Position numbers and translations under genes: made by a program. The notes below the pieces were generated by a model. That model was not told the DNA's origin and ran no database searches. It worked only from the letters and a program-made list of their open reading frames with translations. A stretch of 64,000 bases of DNA from Tachypleus tridentatus (Eukaryota > Arthropoda > Merostomata > Xiphosura > Limulidae), in assembly GCF_004210375.1 (NCBI RefSeq), contig NC_134837.1, forward strand, positions 169,301,310-169,365,309, read 5' to 3'. Shown one piece after another: positions 32,305-42,971 of this stretch (position 1 is the stretch's first letter; each line of letters begins with the position of its first letter).

Positions 32305-33470
32305 ACTATTCAAAAAAAGAAACGCGAAAGGGATATTTTTTTATTTTAAAGAGAAATATATGTAATAACGTTACAAGCTCAGAGTAAGTGATGTTACACG
32401 TGTTAAAGCACTGATTGTCAGACCAAAATGACAATAAAAGTTGTGCACTTTGAAAACGGAGGAATACATAGGATTTTTCGCCAAAACGCATTCGCGTCCA
32501 ATAAATTTGTTTGAGAGATCTGCATGTTCTGCAAGTGCAACATGTGCAAAATCCCTATAAAAGTGACGGGTTCTCGGTTTCCATAGCTCAGTGTTAAGCC
32601 ATCGAGACGCAATACAGTTACGCCAAGACTGACTGAAGCACAACGCTACAACGCCATTGGTCGCTTGGAAGCAGGCGAATCTCGATCAGATGTTGCCAGA
32701 GCTGTGAATGTCCACCCAAGCACCATCACAAGGCTATGGAATCGTCACCAACAACATGGATCAACTCGTGACCGTCCACGATCTGGCAGACCTCGTGTGA
32801 CCATGCCCGCACAAGATCGCTACATCCGGTTACGTCACCTTCGGAATAGGACCACCACTGCGACGTCTACTGCCTCAACCATATCAAGGCTGCGTAGGAT
32901 TTCTGATCAGACCGTACGCAACCGTCTACGAGATTCTTAGGCCCCATGTGCAACCCATCATGGTGAACGTCAACGACGTTTTTCAACATGACAACGCCCG
33001 TCCTCACACAGCCCGACTCACCACTGTCTTCTTGAGACACCACAACATCAACGTTCTTCCCTGGCCCTCCAGATCACCAGATTTAAACTCCATCGAACAT
33101 CTTTGGGACGAGTTGGACCGACGTCTGCGACGGCGACAACCTCAACCGCGAACTCTACCTCAGCTTGCGGCAGCTTTGCAGGCTGAGTGGACAGCCATTA
33201 TACAGGATGTGATTCGTCATCTCATCGCTTCCATGGGCAGGAGATGCCAAGCAGTTATTGATGCTCACGGGGGGCATAGTCGTTATTGACGTTGAGTGAC
33301 GTTAAACTTCAACTAGTGAGCGTGGACTTCGCCTTTGCAGACTTTGGATGTTCAGCAGTGAATGTGCAAAGTTTCACACATGTCATACAGAACTACCCGG
33401 AATAAACTTGTTAACAATTTGTCTTAAATTTTGCCTTTTGCGTTTCTTTTTTTTTTTTTTTTGAAGAGTA
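32305..33470 (+). mobile_element. Tc1-type transposon, internally deleted
   Basis: Ends are inverted: ctattcaaaaaaagaaacgc at the left; the reverse complement of the right end reads ctcttcaaaa...gaaacgc. TA dinucleotides flank. About 1.17 kb, short for the family, because the middle of the transposase gene is missing. A long T run sits just inside the right end. Confidence 0.85.
32620..33289 (+). pseudogene. Tc1-like transposase, start lost and centre deleted
   Basis: Reading from 32620 gives PRLTEAQRYNAIGRLEAGES, where the expected initiator ATG is ACG. The paired-like helix-turn-helix (SDVARAVNVHPSTITRLWNR), a GRPR AT-hook and a second HTH (ISDQTVRNRLR) follow. At about 32925 the reading jumps directly to YEILRPHVQPIM in a different frame, then FQHDNARPHTARL (second catalytic Asp) and SPDLNSIEHLWDEL (catalytic Glu), to the end at 33289. 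The region with the first catalytic Asp (FSDESRF-type motif) is absent. The junction shares gtctacga with both sides. Non-autonomous. Confidence 0.9.
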
Positions 33471-33828
33471 TATTACCGTGTTTATCAATCAAACCTTTTT
33501 AAGTTGGCTTGTGCGTGGTACTTATCACTCTACAGGAAAACACAGTTTTCTCAGGGTGCAGCAATGTGTGTGCTTGATATTAGGATGAGTACGTTAAATA
33601 TGTAAAACAAGTTCTCAGATTAAAATGATATAGAGGTTATTAGTCATATGGCTGAAGCTAGTAAATAGATATTAAACAAAGCACAAATCGTATCCGTTGT
33701 AATTAAAGTTTTGTTGTGCATATTGTAGTGATGGGACATTTTTACAACAAATATAACATTTCGGGCTTGTAGTGCCTGTCTATCTAATCCATATTCTAAA
33801 TATTGAACATTCACTTGTTATCCTATAC
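33471..33828. other. Intronic sequence without recognised gene
   Basis: Nothing assigned. Confidence 0.4.
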
Positions 33829-33993
33829 ACCCCAGTGACTCAGTGGTAATTCTGTGATTTTTTTTGGAATTTCGAGCAAAGATACACGATTCTGAGGGCT
33901 AATGACACTAAAGTTTGGACTTCCCATGGTGTACACAGCACAGATAGTCCATTGTGTAACTTTGTATTATTTAACACCAAACAAACAAAAACG
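33829..33993 (+). mobile_element. SINE family 2, diverged
   Basis: cccagtgactcagtggtaat head; tail agcacagatagtccattgtg, taactttgtatt, caaacaaacaaa. Confidence 0.7.
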
Positions 33994-34347
33994 TTAATGT
34001 TTATTTCAGTTTTGCAGAATGCATCTATATTACCCATATTCGAGTGTTAAAGGACGGTTTATTCACATACCAACACTGCAGAATATAGATAAGGCAATAT
34101 AAATTCCAGGATTGTAGAACATTTTCCAAGTACCTCACAAATTGATTGGCAAAATATTATATGATACTCCAAGTTCTATAACACTAGCACATATCCACCT
34201 TAATCTACATGGTACCATATTGAACATTTCTATGTGACTGTGAGATATCGAGATTGTATTGTTTCGATGGAGATCATATCCAAACTACTATGACTTGTAA
34301 TGGCGTAGAACATGTGTAGGCTGCACAAAATTTGTAGACCTTGATTT

Positions 34348-34460
34348 ACATACTTAGTTCCTCGGTAGACTTCTAACGATAAACTCCAGGGTTCAATTCC
34401 CCGTGGTGGACAGAGTTCAGGTACCTCATTATGTGGCTTTGCTCTAAAAAGAAACGAAAA
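34348..34460 (+). mobile_element. SINE family 2
   Basis: Decayed head, then B box cagggttcaattccccgtgg, tggacagag and a tail ending aaaaagaaacg. Confidence 0.7.
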
Positions 34461-34499
34461 TGAAATGGGCAGCAACTGCTTAGGACAGAGTGACACTTG

Positions 34500-34735
34500 T
34501 AGAGAATGTTTTGGAGTGCTAAGCGGGTTCGAATCCCTTTTGTGAATATGTTCGCACTTTCAGCCATGAGGTTGATATAATATGACAATCAATCCCGCTT
34601 TTCGTTGGTAACGAGTAGTTCGAGAATTAATTGGCAGTGGGTGATGTCGACTAGCGAGCTGACTTTCCTTTAACCTGTCACTTTAAAATAAAAGATGGCT
34701 ATCGCAGATAGCCCTCGAGTAGTTCGTAAAGGGGT
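34500..34735 (+). mobile_element. SINE family 1, diverged
   Basis: gcgggttcgaatcccttttg (B box), cgcactttcagccatgagg, ttttcgttggtaacgagtag and tcgcagatagccctcgagta in family order. Confidence 0.75.
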
Positions 34736-34929
34736 CGCATAGGAATTTGCTTAAAACTCTAGTGGGCTATTCGGACAAATTCTACTAAAGAATTATTCTT
34801 GGAACAACACTCAAACTTTTCTGTACAGTAGTTAAGACCACCCAAACATTGAAAAGAAGCGAAAAAAGCCACTTCATTATTGTAGATAAAATCAAAATTT
34901 ACTTATTTATTAATATTATTAACATTGTT

Positions 34930-37900
34930 TCACAAGCTCACAGCAAAATCTGGGAAAGTGTTGATATTGATAGGAGGGGTCGCTCTGTGGAGCATATGTT
35001 CTCTGATTACAACCTTTCTCTTTTCAATACTGGTTCTTCTACTAATTTCCATGCAACTAGCCAGTCCTTTACTGCTATTAATTTCTCAACTTGCTCCCCT
35101 TCATTATTCTCTCATTTCTCATGGAGGGTTGACAATAATCCACGAGGCAGTGATCATTTTTCTATAAACTTGAGAGAGACTGGCCGTCGTCGATGCCACC
35201 CGACCTGCATGCCCCAGTGGAAGCTGGATCAGGCAAACTGGCCTTCTTTCACTGCTTTTGCAGAACCTGATCCTACCATCATCTGTCAACCATCGATAGA
35301 CGACTGTGTGGCAGCAGTATCTGACTGTTTTATACAAGCAGCTGCTCAATGTATTCTTAAAACCTCAACACGATTTCTACTATATCCTCGTCCATGGTGG
35401 AATCCTGCCTACCACATGGCACGGAAGGCTCAAAAACGAGCCTGGGATACTTTATGTAGATATCCCACACTCTCGAACCACATTGCTTTCTAGCAGGCTC
35501 GTGCTCATGCTTGGTGGGTAAGACGTCAAAGCCAGAAGGAATCTTGGATTAAGTTCACAATCGGCATATCTTCCACTACCAGTTCCAAAGTCATATGGGA
35601 CAAGATTCGAAAGGTCAGTGGGCAATATAATTTTGTCCCCCTCTCGATCTTGTTCTATGATGGTCAGGAAGTAGCTGATACCTGGGACTTTGCCAATACT
35701 CTAAGTGAAAGCTTTTGCCGGGTATCTAGCACTTCTACTTCTACTTCCACCTTCTTAGCCATCAAGACTTGGGCAGAGCAATTACCTCTTTCCTTTCTAG
35801 CTGATTGTCTCTATAACTATAATCGGCTCTTTACACTGGTGGAACTCAAACTGGCCCTTCATTGGTCTAGCAGTACATTAGTTGGACCTGATGATGTACT
35901 CTATAAAATGCTGCGACATCTATCTCCTGCTTCTCTTGCTGTTCTTCTGATTGTTTTTAACTGGATCTAGCAGGAAAATGTTTTTTCCTGATTCCTGGCG
36001 CCAGACTATTGTCCTACCTTTCTCTAAGCATGGGTAGGATCCCAAGATTCCTTCAAACTCCTATCCAATTGCTTTGATAAGCTGTCTTTGTAAGACCTGA
36101 GAGAGGATGGTTAATGCTCGTCTTGTTTGGTTCCTCAAATCAAACAACCTCCTTTCACCCACCCAGTGTGGGTTCCGACGACAGATATCCACCATGGATC
36201 ACCTGATTCGACTTGAAACGTCAATCAGAGAAGCCTTTCTCAAACAACATTTTGTATCAATATTCTTTGACATTGAGAAGAATTAAGATACAACATGGAG
36301 GTATGGCATTTTTCTCGACCTCCATATATATGGGTTACGTGGCCATTTACTCATTTTTATTTAAACAATTTAATGGACAGGAAATTCCAAGTTCGTGTGG
36401 GTTCAACACTTTCCCATTCTTTTTTACAGGAACTTGGAGTCCTTCAGGGCTGTGTTCTGAGTGTCACATTTTTTAGTATAAAAATTGATGCCATCACTGA
36501 AGAACTCCCTCTCACTATTGCAAGGCCTGGCATGGCCAAGCGCGTAAGGCGTGCGACTCGTAATCTGAGGGTCGCGGGTTCGCGCCCGCGTCGCGCTAAA
36601 CATGCTCGCCCTCCCAGCCGTGGGGGTGTATAATGTTACGGTCAATCCCACTGTTCGTTGGTAAAAGAGTAGCCCAAGAGTTGGCGGTGGGTGGTGATGA
36701 CTAGCTGCCTTCCCTCTAGTCTTACACTGCTAAATTAGGGACGGCTAGCACAGATAGCCCTCGAGTAGCTTTGTGCGAAATTCCAAAGCAAACAAACAAA
36801 CACTATTGCAAACGGGCTTTATGTTGACGACTTTCACATCTCATGTCAATCATTGAACATGAGGTATATTGAGCAGCAGCTACAGACTGCCCTCAATCAT
36901 TTAGTGAAGTGGACCACAGCAAACGGCTTTAACTTCTCTCTCTCCAAAACCATTTGCATGCACTTTTGCCGCCAACAGAGTATTGACCTTGATACTGAAC
37001 TCCATATAGGTGAAGTTGTGCTGCCTGTGGTCCCTGAGACAAAGTTCTTGGGACTTATCTTTGACCGTAAGCTGATCTTTATACCACACATCAAGAAGCT
37101 ATGGGTCAAATGTACAAGAGCACTGAACATCCACCATGTCCTCTCTTGCACCACTTGGGAATCAGATCAACGTTCTATGCTAAAAATATATCATGCTCTT
37201 ATCCGATCGAAACTCGACTATGGATCATTGGTCTATGGGTCTGCCAGACCATTGGCTTTAAAGATGCTGGACCCTATTCATCATCAAGGACTTCGGTTCT
37301 GCACTGGGGCTTTCTGCACTTTCCCAGTTCAGAACTTATACATAGTCTCATAAACCTTCTTTGCACCTCCGCCATTTGCAACTGTCTTAACTATACGCTT
37401 CGAAACTTTGTTCCTTACCAAAGAATCCTTCCTGGGGTTGTGCTTTCCTTCCTTAGTGGGCCATACTTTTTTAGAACAAATGGTCCACCATTGCTCCTTT
37501 TGGCCTTCGTATCCTGGTGCAGTTGGGTGAATTGGATCTGTCCTTGGATAACATTGCTGTATCCACTGGTCAGCCTATCCCACCATGGCTTCTTACAGTC
37601 CCCAATTGTGACATATCTTTAAGTCATCTGAGTAAAGTAGATACTCCTGATTGGAAATACTGTCTGCTATTTGCTGAACATCTTTCGAACTATTCCTCCA
37701 TTTCTATTTATACTGATGGTTCGAAATCAGGTGACTGTGTGGGCTCTGCCGTGATTTGTTGTGGTTCGGTGGTAGTGCGCAGAATCCCCTCTACAGCTTC
37801 TGTGTTCACTACTGAACTGTAAGCCATTTCTTTTGCCCTGGAGCATATAGAAGCTAAGCAGTACTCAAACTGCACTATTTATACTGACACGCTTAGTTCT

Positions 37901-38520
37901 CTACTGGCTCTGGAATTGCTTCACGTTGGTTCACACCATGTTCTCGCCGATATTCAAAATCGACTGGCCCATTTTTCTTTAACATCTACCTCTATCCACT
38001 TTTTCTAGATACCGGGCCATGTTTGTATTCGCGGGAACGAGCTCGCCAACACTGCAGCTAAGTTTATCTGCTCTGGCAGTATCACCACTGTGCCTGTCCC
38101 ATTCATGGACTGTGGTCTTGTATTCAAGGCTCGGCTCCACACCAGCTGGCAGTCAACTTGGAGTGAGCAACACGAAAACAAGCTTTTCCAGATAAAACCC
38201 TATATTGGTCTTTGGCCGTCTTGTTACCATAAGGATCGGAAAGAGGAAGTTGTTCTAACTAGACTACGCATTGGTTACAGTTTAACTCATCGTTTTCTTT
38301 TATCTGGAACTGATGCACCAGTGTGTAACACTCAGATCGCAACATACCACATTTTACTTTCTTGTCGTTACGACTTTCAACGATGGGACCATTTTTAAAC
38401 ATGTTCTGTCCCAAAGTTTGTCCATAACGTTAGACAGTATTATTGGTGATGGTGACACTGTCCACCTTGGTAATATTTTTAGTTTTTTAAAAGTCACCAA
38501 TATTTTTAATACCATTTAAG
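34930..38520 (+). pseudogene. I-type LINE ORF2 pseudogene (EN-RT-RNase H)
   Basis: The endonuclease C-terminus is at 34930-35200 (IDRRGRSVEHMFSDYNLSLF, NNPRGSDHFSI with the SDH motif). The linker and fingers follow (PRPWWNPAYHMARKAQKRAW; VGPDDVLYKMLRHL near 35885, the GPD motif). The palm is broken by stops around 36000-36300 and by the SINE, resuming with ANGLYVDDFHISC (YVDD box, near 36820) and FGFNFSLSK-like sequence (SLSKTICMHF). Further on come FLGLIFDRKL and RSKLDYGSLVYG. RNase H is at about 37690-38075: IYTDGSKSG, TTEL, IYTDTLSSLLAL and GNELANTAAK, where the last catalytic Asp (usually AD-AA) is Asn. LTRLRIGYSLTHRFLL and a CNTQ-TYHILLSC tail close it. Multiple stops and shifts make it inactive. 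Confidence 0.92.
36524..36800 (+). mobile_element. SINE family 1 inside LINE RT, 11-bp TSD
   Basis: A perfect TSD, cactattgcaa, at 36513-36523 and 36801-36811. It splits the LINE palm just upstream of the YVDD codons. It is nearly identical to the copy at 1672-1944, so it is probably among the younger copies. Confidence 0.97.
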
Positions 38521-39069
38521 TTTTTAATTTATACATTACACCTTTTTAATGTCACAGTTCATCTAGTTCGATTTGAAATTAGAAACTGTCCGTAACATTA
38601 AATAACTCGAAACCAGGACTGAAAAGGCCAACCTCAGTTTACTAACGCTGCTGTTTGAACTTCCCGTTAGTCATCCTGGCGTGTTATTATTATACTTTTG
38701 TTGCACGTCTTTTAAAATTTTATTACTTTCCCTTTTGAAAATGGCCATAATGTTAAATAACTCGGAACCAGGACCGGAAAGGCCAACTTCAGGTGACTGA
38801 CGGTGGTTTTTTCTTCCCTATTAGTCTTTCTGGCGAGTTATGTTAATTACAGTTATGCTACAGAAAGTCCTTTACAACTTGAATTACTGTAGTTTTTCTC
38901 TTAACGTTGTAGACTAGATGTAAACATTGGTTTTATGCTATTTATGTTTGTTTTGTTTTCCCTTAATTTCCTTTTATGAATTTTACTAAATTTACTTTTA
39001 ACTTTTTACCGGATGTTTGGCGCAGATAGCCTAGCTGCTTTGTGCCATAAAACTCTGAATCAATCAACC

Positions 39070-39237
39070 TTTAAAATGTTACGGGCAATCCCACTGTTCG
39101 TTGGTAGAAGAGTAGCTCAAGAGCTGGCAGTGAGTGGTAATGATTAGCTTCCTTCCCTCTAGTTTTATACTGCTGAATTAGGTACGACTGTCGCAGATGG
39201 CTCTCGTGTAGTTTTGCGCGAAAGTAAAAACAAACAA
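39070..39237 (+). mobile_element. SINE family 1, 3' part only
   Basis: Starts in the body (atgttacgggcaatcccact) directly after the LINE 3' end and runs to gttttgcgcgaaagtaaaaa. The tRNA-like head is missing. Confidence 0.85.
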
Positions 39238-41640
39238 TAATTGGGAACTGCCACGTTAAAGGTTCCCAATTTAACTGGTTTTTATTGTTATTCGAGTCGC
39301 TATTGTTCATTGTTACACGAGTTTGCTGTCTCTACATGGACTTCCACAACTTTATTCCAGCAACTTTTTTAATACTTGATAATTACTAGAGTAGAGTTTC
39401 GTTCAAGTGTCGCTGTTGTCTGTTTTGCATACATTATTTGTGTCGCCTTATTCTACCAAACACTTGAGCATAGTAGGCTGTTAAAGAACGTATGTATGTG
39501 TCATGTATACCTAAAAAGTAAGTATGATACTGCGTCTGTTTGCATTGTAGTAATATTTTGTATCATCTTAGAAGAAACATTGTTCCATTTTGATGAGAAT
39601 GCTTTGTTGCTGCTCGTTTTTTGTTACGTTACGCTGCGACATTGATGAAATCAGGTCATTAAATCTATAGTGATGCAATCTATACCTTTAAGGTGGTCCT
39701 TTGAGAACAACGTTGCATACCAGTACGTATGTTTATTCTTTGTTATATATTTTGAACAAGTTAGGTGTGGTAGTTTGGTGGGTGAAAAAAGTCAATACAG
39801 CAATAAACTGTTAAAAAGCATGTATCCTTTAACTAAACACATATGCATGTATGTAGCTTAAAACTAAATTCTCCATAAATAAGCATAAAATCTTTAAAAA
39901 ATAAGATAGATATAGTTGAATCAAAATGGAAATATCATATTTTTAAGTATACAACTAACGAAACCAAAAGCAAAGAAACAAGGCTGGAAATAATCTACAT
40001 TATTTTCTTAAGCTACAAATTATTATTTTGACTCAACTAAAATGATCTGGGTTCTTTGGTAAATTATCACTTATATTATTACTTTGTATGGTCAGAAAAC
40101 GTTGAAGTGAGACTTGGATGTCAACTGTATCTCATTTGTAATGTGTATCTTTTTTTTCAAATTATCAAATGTGTGTACAGGTTTCAGAAATATTATTGAA
40201 ACCTGATGCTTAAGAGGCAATGTTTGAATATTCAGATGTACATTTTTAATCGCTTCTGATCTAGTTCCAGATTCACTCAAAATCACAGAAGTGAAGGTGC
40301 ATATTTAAGTGTTCGCGAAATGTTTGGGGTGATTTTTGTGTATTTTACTGTCTTCCTGAATTTCTTGTATATTTTTATCAGATTATTGTACGTGATCCAC
40401 CATTTGACAATAAAGTTTTGCAATCGTATAATAATAATAAAATTTAAATAAGTTACTAAATACTCTCTGAATGTTATTTTGAACAGATATAATTGTGTAT
40501 TTAAATATCTAAAAAAAAAAATCTTACAAGTATTGGTTGTTATTTGAATTCTTCCAAAGTGGCACTTTGAAAGTAGTAACAATAAAATAACCAACTTTTG
40601 GCTAATTAGTGTTAACTGTAACTACATCATATTAAAAGTAATGTAAGAAAACGTTTGGACGTGTTGCATACATATGTTACCAGTCGGAACAGAAATTTCA
40701 AGAAATCCATCAGGAACGTACTATAGCGAAGATGCACGGAGTCCGGATTGACAAGTTACCGAGTCATTGTGTTGTTCAAGTTCACAATTGTTTTAAGCGC
40801 AAATATTTCCCTTCAACAAGGAATTTTAGTTTTATGTAATTGACGAGCTGATAATCTTTTTTTTTTTTTGATCATCACTCATATATTCTCTCACGTGTAT
40901 TTTTCCGTTTTACTTATCTGTGAAACGACGTATTTTAAGTGACAAGAAGTTTTTAACGCGTTCGCGCTCGTTAAGTTTTGATGGTGAGGCAATTGTACCA
41001 CAATAACTTTTCGCTTCTAACTCATCACAGTTGTCTGTATAATTCATTTCAGCTATTCAGAAAAAAATCTGTAATTTTTTTCGAGGGTAATTTTTTTCAG
41101 TACTTTCACGTTAGAAATGTTGTTGTTTCTGTAACTTTCTTGAATTAGACACCAGTCCGTAAATCACGAGACGCATGGGTTCTTATTTAGATAAACTCTA
41201 AATTCAAACAGAGCGTTGTCTTGGACGTCAGTATAATTTATATACTTGGTTGTGAAATGGTTACACATAAAGGTTACTTGCTTTCCAGTAGTTGTGGATT
41301 CAGCAGCACCAATTTTCCTAATTTAAAACGGAACAAAAAAAAAAGGTCTTAAGTAAGTTTTACGATCATATTTTTTATTGCAAAGAAAATATTCGAGTGA
41401 AATTAGGTTTACTACTCGGTACTGATATGCAAAGTAAAATCTCATGGTACCAGACAGTCTCCCAAAAAGATACCATATACAAGTCTGTATATGTTTCACT
41501 TGGTAAAGAAAGCAAAAGACCTTAAGTTGACGCTATTATTGATACAGTTCACAAAAAGACTCGTATTTTGTAATAGCAGATACGGTAAACTAGATGAACA
41601 TAAGTGTTAAGTAGAGAAAACTGCGAATGTAAGGTTCTTC
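39238..41640. other. 2.4 kb intronic sequence, little recognised
   Basis: A short hairpin lies at 39238-39272 (aattgggaac and gttcccaatt arms). Otherwise AT-rich with no gene-like frame of known family. Confidence 0.4.
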
Positions 41641-41745
41641 GCTGGGTCGGCTGTAAGTTTGTGAATTCACAATGCTATAATCCGGGGTTCGATTCCCCGT
41701 GATGGATAGATCGCAAATAGCTCATTGTGCAGCTTTCAAACGTAA
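41641..41745 (+). mobile_element. SINE family 2
   Basis: gctgggtcggctgtaagttt head; strong B box ccggggttcgattccccgtg; tail gcaaatagctcattgtgcag. Confidence 0.75.
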
Positions 41746-42971
41746 GTCATGTTGTTTCATTGTGCCAATTAATGATGTTGACAGATGCTAACTCATATTT
41801 ATATGAACATAGAAACTTCTGTATAGGACGTCTGAAGAGTTACCTAAGGCACCTATACATATATATACACTAGGGGCGTAGATCCTGGGTGGATGGGGGA
41901 TTTATCCCCCTTCATTTTAGGTGGGGGTATGGTGCATACAATCATCCCCCCCTACAGTTTGGTCTTTTGAATTGTTTTATTGCATCACAGGCCTACAAAT
42001 TGTGTGTTTTGTTCTTTTGGTTCTCGTGTTCTAACCATTCGAATGACTAAATTAAGCCTAGATGTAGGCTTTTTCAGTAGCCGAAATGTACATCTTTAAT
42101 ATAGGCGTGCTTCTAAGCTTTTCGATCAAAGCGATAGTTCGTAAGTATCAGTCAGTAGGCCTAAGTATACATGCAAGGCGTGCAAGCACTATCACAGAAT
42201 CTACCTACGTCTTGTACGTAGTGTAAGATTAAGTAAAATTTTCATCACAACAGATTGAACAGAGCATGAAATTCGAAAATATTACTCCCAAGTGTAAACT
42301 CCTGTGTTTTAGATCTGGCAGGCCATTTGTAGCTTGTAGCTGCATCAATCTTATGTGTATATTGTGCGGTTTTCCTACGCCATTTGTTCTTATGCATGTC
42401 TAGCCAGTTTTATTGTCGAACGCCTTAATCTCCTTAGCTGCCGAAGCAGCTAGACAATAGTGTACGTTTAGTGTACAGTGAACGACAGGTTAGAACCGCT
42501 AGGATCCAGACCCGCCCTACAACACCCCCCTCCGCTCCCTTTAGTCTGAGCCTCGCGATTTTACAACAGGGCTCATTAGACCTGTGTTTGTGGCCCTCAT
42601 TAATCCATGAAATTTCAGATTATCACCGCCCTCTAATAAAGTGCTGGTGCTTTATGGTAAAAGATATTATATCACAACGTGTTTGCCTTTTAATGAGCTT
42701 TAACAGCAATATAGTATATTTGTGATTGTTTAAGTATTTTTCGAGAAACTTTCAATCACTTGTGTTGTAACTAGCACACATTATTCTCCCAGCGATGCCC
42801 AGGCGGTCAGTCGGCTCGGTAGTCACTGTGAGGTTCGCGCGTTCGACTTAAATACATTGTACAGTTCAGTCCTACTTCCATTTTGTTCTATCTTCGTTCG
42901 TTGTACGTTAGAGTTTTTCAGTAAAGACTGTATTTTAGCCTGTTGAGTCATCTGGGAAACAGATTCCAATT

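Larger units (their letters stand above)
34900..39069 (+). mobile_element. I-type LINE with RNase H, 5' truncated
   Basis: About 4.2 kb of a non-LTR retrotransposon, beginning inside the apurinic-type endonuclease and running through reverse transcriptase, RNase H, a C-terminal Cys/His region and a 3' UTR. A SINE (36524-36800) sits inside the RT. The 3' UTR contains a diverged duplication (38591-38688 and 38749-38846, shared ttaaataactcg...accagga). The 3' end (about 39019-39069) reads gcgcagatagcctagctg then ctttgtgcc and ends in an aatcaatcaa repeat, like the tails of both SINE families. Confidence 0.9.
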
